5,017 bases of DNA from Bacteroidota bacterium (GTDB lineage: Bacteria; Bacteroidota; Rhodothermia; Rhodothermales; JAAAOL01). Positions 1 to 3,746 of this stretch are shown one piece after another (the stretch's first letter is position 1; each line of letters begins with the position of its first letter). The notes under the pieces were generated by a model, which saw only the letters and a list, made by a program, of their open reading frames with translations, did no database searches and had not been told where the DNA came from. The translations under genes and the position numbers were made by a program. The stretch is from the NCBI GenBank assembly GCA_009908885.1, contig JAAAOL010000128.1:1-5017 (forward strand). The letters are read 5' to 3'.

Positions 1-378
1 CTCAATGCGCACGTGGAGCGGGTCCTTTTCTGTCCCGATGAGCCCGAACTGCACCGTGACGCCCACCTGCTTTTCGCCCCGCACCACCACGATGGGGCGC
101 GTCGCGGCATTGACGGGCTGGTACTTGTAGGCCGCGTCGAGGCGGTGGTAATGCGCCACGCCGTGCACTGTGGCGAGATTGTTCGTGATGCGCCACTCGT
201 TGGACGCGTGCGTCTCGATCAGAGCCGTGTACCGAAGCCCGCCCGAAGGCGACACGGTGTCCATGAGCTGCACGTGTTCTGCGCCCCAGTCGTAGAGTTG
301 CTGGATGAGGCCGTTGGGCTCGGTGTCGCGCGGGGGATGATCGATGCGGACGACGAGGAGGGCGTAATTCTTTTCCAT
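1..378 (-). CDS. Unidentified protein, possible ACT-like N-terminal domain (3' end beyond left edge)
   Basis: I do not recognise this protein. From the ATG at 378 the frame stays open to base 1, giving 126 residues without a stop, so the C-terminus is missing. Codons end mostly in G or C, as in the neighbours, and the protein looks globular and soluble with no signal peptide or membrane segment. Residues about 5-80 follow a strand (YALLVVRID), helix (GLIQQLYDWGAEHVQLMD), strand (LRYTALIETH), helix (SNEWRITNNLATVHGVAHYH) order. With the GA..V.LM and L.TVHGVA..H.L spacing this recalls ACT-type regulatory domains, but that is fold-level pattern matching only. A second strand-rich part begins near residue 90 (RPIVVVRGEKQVGVTVQFG). 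The frame is open back to the esterase stop at 478, yet contains no other ATG, GTG or TTG, so 378 is the only sensible start. No Shine-Dalgarno precedes it. It lies 97 bp downstream of the esterase gene, same strand, and may be a separate unit. Confidence 0.7.
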   Translation of the reverse strand, partial: MEKNYALLVVRIDHPPRDTEPNGLIQQLYDWGAEHVQLMDTVSPSGGLRYTALIETHASNEWRITNNLATVHGVAHYHRLDAAYKYQPVNAATRPIVVVRGEKQVGVTVQFGLIGTEKDPLHVRIE

Positions 379-398
379 GACACGGGAGCGGGCTGGAT

Positions 399-415
399 GA
401 CGAAACAGTGTCGTC
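399..415. repeat. Short inverted repeat in the leader of the leftmost gene
   Basis: GACGA and TCGTC form a perfect 5-bp inverted repeat around a 7-base centre, 21 bp upstream of the ATG at 378. It could be a weak hairpin or an operator half-site pair, but 5-bp arms are expected often by chance. The remainder of the 97-bp gap (379-477) shows no convincing promoter and no terminator with a T-tract after the esterase stop; there is also an 11-bp odd palindrome CGGATGATCCG at 434-444. Confidence 0.2.
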
Positions 416-477
416 CTGCAAGGTAGGCACCGGCGGATGATCCGAGGAAGAAGGCCCGGTGAGGTGTCCGTGAAGCC

Positions 478-1161
478 TTACGCAGACGCCACCACCTCGC
501 GCAGCAGGGTTCGGGCGAAGCGCAGTTCGTCGTCGTTCACCGTATGGCCCATGCCCTCGTAGATGCGTTTCGTCACGTCGCCGCCGAGCTGCTGAAAGAC
601 CTCGGCAGTCTGCTCGACGCGAGCGGGCGGGATGTGGGGATCTCGGTCGCTGCAGCCCAGGAAGACCGGCGTGCCGTCGAGCGATCCGTCGTAGTCGAAC
701 GCCTTATCGTCCGGCGCCGGGGCGTCGTCGATCTCGCCGTTGCCGATGAGGCCGCCCGAGAGCGCGACGAGGCCGCCGTAGCGCTGCGGGTGGCGGGCGA
801 CGAACTCGGACGCCAGGCAGGCGCCCTGCGAGAAGCCGAGCAGCACCGTCTGTTCAGGATGAATCCCGGCATCCCGAATGCGGTCGAGCAGGTCCGCGAT
901 GGCCTGCAGGCCGGACGACAGCCCTGGCTCATTCTGGGCCAGCGGCGCCAGGAAGCTGCGCGGGTACCACGTGGAACCCGCCGCCTGTGGCGCGAGATAG
1001 GCCACGCTGGGCTGGTCGAAGGCGTCGGCGAAGCCCAGCATGCTTCGGGCCGAGGCGCCGCGCCCGTGGACCAGGACGACGGCAGCGGCAGCGTCCTCCA
1101 GGGCGGCGCCAGCCGTGGCGATGGGCTGGTGCTGGTGGGGACCGTCTGTGAGAGGATTCAT
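478..1161 (-). CDS. mhqD: MhqD-type serine esterase (phospholipase/carboxylesterase family alpha/beta hydrolase)
   Basis: A 227-residue cytoplasmic alpha/beta hydrolase of the Abhydrolase_2 (acyl-protein thioesterase / carboxylesterase) family, of normal length. Visible landmarks are the strand AAAVVLVHGRG with the oxyanion-hole HGRG at 32-35, the nucleophile elbow GFSQG at 109-113 with Ser111, the acid in SDRDPHIP (Asp174 likely, by analogy with the DPLVP Asp of human APT1), and the catalytic His206 in GMGHTV. The ATG at 1161 overlaps the TGA of the dioxygenase gene as ATGA. The reading frame extends 23 codons further up to 1230, but that extension is Arg/Pro/His-rich, lies inside mhqO and is not family-like. 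In Bacillus, MhqD belongs to the MhqR regulon induced by methylhydroquinone, catechol and quinones. The pairing with an MhqO-like dioxygenase supports the same detoxification role here, though the true ester substrate is unknown. Expression is probably translationally coupled to mhqO. Confidence 0.92.
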   Translation of the reverse strand: MNPLTDGPHQHQPIATAGAALEDAAAAVVLVHGRGASARSMLGFADAFDQPSVAYLAPQAAGSTWYPRSFLAPLAQNEPGLSSGLQAIADLLDRIRDAGIHPEQTVLLGFSQGACLASEFVARHPQRYGGLVALSGGLIGNGEIDDAPAPDDKAFDYDGSLDGTPVFLGCSDRDPHIPPARVEQTAEVFQQLGGDVTKRIYEGMGHTVNDDELRFARTLLREVVASA

Positions 1162-2105
1162 GACGCGGTCGTCGGGATGGTGAGGTCGGGCAGGCGCTGT
1201 TCGATGTCGTCGCGGCGCGACTCCAGCCACGGAGGCAGTTTGAGGTGCGTGCCGAGCGCGCCGAGGGCCTCGTCCCGCGCGAACCCCGGCCCGTCGGTGG
1301 CGATCTCGAAGAGGACGCCGCCCGGCTCGCGGAAGTAGATCGACCGGAAGTACTGGCGGTCCTTGACGGACGTGACGTGGAAGCCGAGGTCGACCAGCGC
1401 GGTGCGCCAGGCCTGCTGCTCCTCGTCGTCGCGGGCGCGGAAGGCGATGTGGTGCACCGATCCCGCGCCCATCCGGCTGCTGGTCAGCGCGGGATCGCAG
1501 TACAGATCGAGGATGCTAGCCCGGGCCTCGCCAGGAGCGGCGTAGCGAAGGCGGCCCTGCTCTTCGCCGATCTCCTCATAGCCGAACGTCTCCGTCAGCA
1601 GGCGCGCCGTCCGGTCGACGGTGGGCACGCAGAGCGTCGCGCTGTGGAAGCTGCGGAGGGCCACCTCGGCCGGGAGCGCACGCGGCGGCTGGTCGTCGGC
1701 TTCGTCGATGGTGTGGGCGACCAGGGTGAGGGACATACCATCCGGGTCCGCGAACGACAGCACGGGCTGGCCGAAGCGCTCCGTCACGGGCTGCGTGTCG
1801 ACGCCGTGCTCCGCGAGGCGGGCCTGCCAGTAATCGAGGCTGCCCGCAGGCACCGAAAACGCCGTGGTCGTCACCGTGCCGGGCCCGGGGCGTCCCTGCA
1901 CCGCATTTGCCCAGGGGAAGAACGTCAGTAGCGTGCCGGGGCGTCCGGGGTAGTCGCCGTAGTACAGGTGGTAGGTGCCGGGGTCGTCGAAGTTGATCGT
2001 CTTCTTGACGAACCGCAACCCGAGCACGCCCGCGTAGAAGTCGACGTTGGCCTGCGCCGGGCCCGAGATCGCGGTGATGTGATGGATGCCAGGGATCGTC
2101 GCCAT
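1158..2105 (-). CDS. mhqO: MhqO/PcpA-type ring-cleaving dioxygenase (VOC/glyoxalase superfamily)
   Basis: A 315-residue two-module vicinal-oxygen-chelate protein, the usual length for MhqO/PcpA hydroquinone dioxygenases. These Fe(II) enzymes open the ring of (chloro)hydroquinones using O2. Module 1 starts with GIHHITAI (His8-His9); module 2 has GSVHHIAF (His218-His219) and GGVLFEIATDG (Glu267). By analogy with PcpA (recalled His11, His227, Glu276) the iron ligands are His9, His219 and Glu267. The recalled second-shell residues also fall in register: His8, Thr11, His218, Arg250 and Tyr257. The active site thus looks intact. No signal peptide, so cytoplasmic. It is the first gene of a coupled pair with the esterase downstream (4-bp overlap), and is preceded by 120 bp of non-coding DNA with a possible promoter. 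No Shine-Dalgarno is present; the sequence before the ATG is ATAATCCTC. The family assignment is firm; the substrate could be a hydroquinone, catechol-like or quinone-stress compound. Confidence 0.94.
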   Translation of the reverse strand: MATIPGIHHITAISGPAQANVDFYAGVLGLRFVKKTINFDDPGTYHLYYGDYPGRPGTLLTFFPWANAVQGRPGPGTVTTTAFSVPAGSLDYWQARLAEHGVDTQPVTERFGQPVLSFADPDGMSLTLVAHTIDEADDQPPRALPAEVALRSFHSATLCVPTVDRTARLLTETFGYEEIGEEQGRLRYAAPGEARASILDLYCDPALTSSRMGAGSVHHIAFRARDDEEQQAWRTALVDLGFHVTSVKDRQYFRSIYFREPGGVLFEIATDGPGFARDEALGALGTHLKLPPWLESRRDDIEQRLPDLTIPTTAS

Positions 2106-2106
2106 G

Positions 2107-2124
2107 AGGATTATCCAGGATTAT
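2107..2124. repeat. 8-bp direct repeat and GGATTATCC palindrome just before mhqO
   Basis: AGGATTAT occurs at 2107-2114 and again at 2117-2124, a spacing of 10 bp (one helical turn). The first copy is part of the odd palindrome GGATTATCC (2108-2116). The pair lies 1-19 bp upstream of the mhqO start, so on the mRNA it would be in the ribosome-binding region. It could be a regulator site or an initiation element; it may also be chance. Confidence 0.3.
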
Positions 2125-2163
2125 GATTCCTGATCACGTTCGACGTCTATATACTCGTTCCAA

Positions 2164-2194
2164 CAAATAAAGGTGTCGACGCCCTTGTAACGAA
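2164..2194 (-). promoter_or_regulatory. Candidate Bacteroidota-type promoter for mhqO-mhqD
   Basis: Read on the minus strand, TTC (2194-2192), then 20 bases, then TTTATTTG (2171-2164) approximates the Bacteroidota consensus TTG-N19/21-TAnnTTTG, matching 2 of 3 and 5 of 6 defined positions. It would start transcription near 2157, giving a leader of about 50 nt. A sigma70-like alternative is TAGACG-N18-CATAAT ending about 14 bp from the ATG, which would give a very short leader. Neither is strong. Confidence 0.3.
2169..2186. promoter_or_regulatory. Imperfect 18-bp palindrome centred on GTCGAC (operator or weak terminator)
   Basis: On the minus strand AAGGGC-GTCGAC-ACCTTT is symmetrical apart from one mismatch and one G:T. 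It lies between the -33-like and -7-like elements of the candidate mhqO promoter, where a repressor would act, and MhqO genes in Firmicutes are controlled by a MarR-type repressor. Alternatively the minus-strand RNA hairpin followed by ATTTGTT could terminate the lipoprotein gene that ends at 2226. The sequence does not decide between these. Confidence 0.35.
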
Positions 2195-2225
2195 GTGCTC
2201 CGTGGGAGGAAATGGTACCGACGCG

Positions 2226-2990
2226 TCAGTCCGCCGAGGCCGCACAGCGGAAGCCGATGGTGTCGGTCTGCACGTCGTGGATCGTCCCGGCGCGCCAGTA
2301 CGTGCGCAGCATGGTCTGATGGTGGCCGAAGCTGCCGCCGCGCAGGATGCGGATGCCGGACGTTTCGAGGTCGGAGTACGTGGGGGCCTCGCCGGGCTCG
2401 GGGTAGAACTGGTAGTAGGCGCCGATCCATTCGTTGACGTTGCCGGAGAGATCGTGGATGCCGAGCGCGTTGGGGCGGCGCTGGCCGACGGGGAGCGCGT
2501 AGTGGGCGCTGTCGCCGTCGGCGTGAGCGTACCGGGATAGCATCTCGGCGTCGTTCGTTCCGGCGAACATCATTTTTTTACCCTGGTCGCGGGCGGCGTA
2601 TTCCCATTCCTGCTCGGTCGGCAGGCGGTAGCCGTAGCTGGCGCAGAAGGCCGCCGCGTCGTCCCACGTCACGTACGCCACGGCCCGGTTGCCGCGTCCC
2701 CGACCGTCGTCCGGTGGGAGCGGTCGTCCCGTCGCCTGGGCGAAGGCGTCGTACTGGGCATAGGTCACCTCGTACTTGGACAGGTAGAACGGCGCCACGG
2801 TGACTTCGTGGACGGGCAGGGCGTCGTCGTTCTCACCTTCGATCACGTCGCCCATCAGGAAGGACCCGCCATCCACGTAGACCATCTCGACGTCGAGCAG
2901 TTGGTCGCGGAGCGAATTTCGAAACAGGAAGCAACCCGAGACGAGCGCGGCGAGCAGCAGGGCGCAGGTTGCGCGGTAGAGGATCGGCAT
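2226..2990 (-). CDS. Lipoprotein with formylglycine-generating-enzyme (SUMF1) fold, catalytic cysteines absent
   Basis: A 254-residue predicted lipoprotein. The chosen ATG (2990) gives a short basic/hydrophobic leader with lipobox VSGC (Cys20). Longer frames up to 3110 add 40 residues that would bury the signal peptide. The mature part is one FGE-sulfatase domain: VDGGSFLMG (39-47), HEVTVAPFYLSKYEVT (61-76), RLPTEQEWEYAAR (122-134), PNALGIHDLSGNVNEW (173-188), RGGSF (217-221) and C-terminal GFRC (246-249). True formylglycine-generating enzymes carry CxxxxC just after RGGS(W/F); here the corresponding positions read His223 and Leu228, so sulfatase activation is unlikely. Such domains are reused as binding or structural lipoproteins, for example GldJ/GldK of Bacteroidota gliding motility, but this protein is too generic to assign there. 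It is divergent from the metal-binding gene at 3159 and 120 bp upstream of mhqO, and is probably its own unit. An A7 run at codons 138-140 is noted separately. Confidence 0.88.
   Translation of the reverse strand: MPILYRATCALLLAALVSGCFLFRNSLRDQLLDVEMVYVDGGSFLMGDVIEGENDDALPVHEVTVAPFYLSKYEVTYAQYDAFAQATGRPLPPDDGRGRGNRAVAYVTWDDAAAFCASYGYRLPTEQEWEYAARDQGKKMMFAGTNDAEMLSRYAHADGDSAHYALPVGQRRPNALGIHDLSGNVNEWIGAYYQFYPEPGEAPTYSDLETSGIRILRGGSFGHHQTMLRTYWRAGTIHDVQTDTIGFRCAASAD
2573..2579 (-). repeat. A7 homopolymer inside the SUMF-like gene
   Basis: Seven consecutive A on the minus strand (codons AAA AAA then ATG, residues 138-140), conspicuous in GC-rich coding DNA. Losing one A turns the next bases into TGA, so a single slip truncates the protein at residue 139, before the second half of the FGE fold. 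Confidence 0.6.
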
Positions 2991-3013
2991 ACGGAGGGTG
3001 GCGAGTACGTGGG

Positions 3014-3040
3014 TGATGCAGGGGCAGGGTCCGTGCATCA
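3014..3040. repeat. Inverted repeat TGATGCA-N13-TGCATCA in the divergent spacer
   Basis: Perfect 7-bp arms at 3014-3020 and 3034-3040 with centres 20 bp apart, about two helical turns. It lies 24-50 bp upstream of the lipoprotein start at 2990 and could be an operator for a dimeric regulator or a leader hairpin on the minus strand. One such repeat in 168 bp is not improbable by chance. Confidence 0.3.
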
Positions 3041-3107
3041 AGAGTGAATAGGTCCGGAGAAGTTGCTCTGGGGCAATGTGATGGCATGCCGCGATGTGCT
3101 CCTGAAA

Positions 3108-3125
3108 CAAAGCGGGCGTCCTTTG
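3108..3125. repeat. Small inverted repeat CAAAG-N8-CTTTG
   Basis: Five-bp perfect arms at 3108-3112 and 3121-3125, centred about 43 bp upstream of the ATG at 3159. The position suits a regulator of the metal-binding/efflux genes, but the arms are short and this is only a candidate. Confidence 0.2.
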
Positions 3126-3158
3126 GGTTGGGGCGGTACCACGAATTCACCCCGCGCG

Positions 3159-3665
3159 ATGCTACACCGCCTCCGCACATATCGCTTTCTGGCCCTCCTG
3201 CTCGTCGGCTCGCTGACGCTCGGCAGCAGCATGGCCCTGGTGCAGCACGCCTGCGCGATGTCGATGCAGGACACGGTACCCGCCGCGCCCATGCACAGCG
3301 ACGCGGCGTGCTGCTGCGACGAGATGCCGTCGCACGACGCGCCGATGCCCATGGGCCACTCAACGGACGAGGCGCCCGCGGACGAGGCGCCGTGCCACGA
3401 CGGTCCGGCCCCCGCTACGACGTCGGAGGCGGCGTCCCATCACGGTTCGGCGCCCTGCTGCGTCATCGAGCAGCCCACCTCGACGCTGGATGACGTGGTG
3501 CTGACGGAAGCGCCGTCCACGGTCCTCCTGTTGACGGCGGCCACGGCCTCCACGGTCGAGCTGCTTCCGCCTGGCGTCGACCATCTCGTGCCGGCGGACG
3601 CTGCCGCTGAGGCCGTCGCCCCACCGCATCGATTGCATCTCCTACACGCCACGTTCTTGACCTGA
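3159..3665 (+). CDS. Exported Cys/His/Met-rich protein, probable metal-binding, HYC_CC_PP-like
   Basis: A 168-residue protein with a clear N-terminal signal segment (MLHRLRTYRF then LALLLVGSLTLGSSMALV) and probably a periplasmic or outer-surface location. The first 70 or so mature residues are crowded with potential metal ligands: His30, Cys32, Met34, Met36, Met45-His46, Cys51-Cys52-Cys53, Met56, His59, Met63, Met65, His67, Cys79-His80, His94-His95 and Cys100-Cys101. The C-terminal third is hydrophobic/acidic and ends in PPHRLHLLHATFLT. H-x-C after the signal, central CC and terminal PP match the layout I recall for Bacteroidota HYC_CC_PP proteins, here with HAC for HYC and a longer linker; a DUF2946-like protein is the alternative. 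The Met/His/Cys mix suggests copper or silver, and the TolC-family gene 81 bp downstream supports efflux. The ATG at 3159 was chosen because the in-frame ATG at 3063 adds 32 polar residues before the signal peptide. No Shine-Dalgarno. Confidence 0.82.
   Translation: MLHRLRTYRFLALLLVGSLTLGSSMALVQHACAMSMQDTVPAAPMHSDAACCCDEMPSHDAPMPMGHSTDEAPADEAPCHDGPAPATTSEAASHHGSAPCCVIEQPTSTLDDVVLTEAPSTVLLLTAATASTVELLPPGVDHLVPADAAAEAVAPPHRLHLLHATFLT
3364..3391 (+). repeat. 13-bp direct repeat with 15-bp period inside the metal-binding gene
   Basis: CGGACGAGGCGCC occurs at 3364-3376 and 3379-3391. It encodes DEAP twice (TDEAPADEAP, residues 69-78), a five-residue tandem unit in the spacer between the Cys-triplet region and Cys79-His80. 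It is probably a recent duplication that lengthened the acidic linker. Confidence 0.7.
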
Positions 3666-3670
3666 TCGGC

Positions 3671-3721
3671 TGACCTCACCCACCGCACGCGCCTGTGCGG
3701 TGTGCTTCTCTCTTGAGGTCA
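3671..3721 (+). terminator. Nested double inverted repeat: candidate terminator/attenuator between metal-binding and tolC-like genes
   Basis: Outer arms TGACCTCA (3671-3678) and TGAGGTCA (3714-3721) are perfect 8-bp complements. Inside them lie CACCGCAC (3681-3688) and GTGCGGTG (3695-3702), also perfect 8-bp, around the loop GCGCCT. The inner, very GC-rich hairpin is followed by a pyrimidine tract, 7 T in 12 bases at 3703-3714, so it resembles an intrinsic terminator with a poor U-tract. The structure begins 5 bp after the stop at 3665 and ends 25 bp before the ATG at 3747. It could reduce read-through into the channel gene, stabilise the upstream mRNA, or be a protein-binding site. Confidence 0.6.
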
Positions 3722-3746
3722 CTCTCTGCCATCGTTCAAGAACAGT

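Larger units (their letters stand above)
2991..3158. promoter_or_regulatory. Divergent intergenic region between lipoprotein and metal-binding genes
   Basis: These 168 bp must contain the promoters for both divergent genes. I could not find a good TTG-N20-TAnnTTTG or TTGACA/TATAAT pair on either strand. Symmetrical elements present are TGATGCA-N13-TGCATCA (3014-3040), GGCATGCC (3083-3090), and CAAAG-N8-CTTTG (3108-3125). Longer open frames cross the region in both directions, but their translations are low-complexity or unlike the signal peptides that follow, so I treat it as non-coding. Confidence 0.5.

Noticed and set aside
2..430. Minus-strand open frame of 142 codons at the left edge
   Set aside because: Its translation is dominated by Arg, Pro and His, the mark of an out-of-frame reading. 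The frame from the ATG at 378 gives a balanced, GC-ending-codon protein over the same bases.
450..477. Terminator after the esterase gene
   Set aside because: Only very short stems and no T-tract on the minus strand; not supportable.
1162..1230. Upstream start for the esterase at 1230
   Set aside because: The 23 extra residues are Arg/His/Pro-rich and lie within mhqO. The ATG overlapping the mhqO stop is a standard coupled start, and the family begins close to it.
544..1338. Plus-strand open frame of 264 codons across the esterase and dioxygenase genes
   Set aside because: It is the complement of two well-supported genes; the translation is Arg/Val/Ala-rich with no family features.
1245..1931. 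Plus-strand open frame of 228 codons opposite mhqO
   Set aside because: Antisense shadow of the dioxygenase, with low-complexity Arg/Glu/Ala composition.
2190..2225. Hairpin CTCC-GTG-GGAG (2198-2208) as terminator of the lipoprotein gene
   Set aside because: A 4-bp stem with a 3-base loop and no T-tract; too weak to call.
2991..3110. Upstream start at 3110 for the SUMF-like lipoprotein
   Set aside because: It would put 40 polar residues ahead of an evident lipoprotein signal peptide.
3063..3158. Upstream start at 3063 for the metal-binding protein
   Set aside because: It would add 32 residues before the signal peptide and overlap the likely promoter region.
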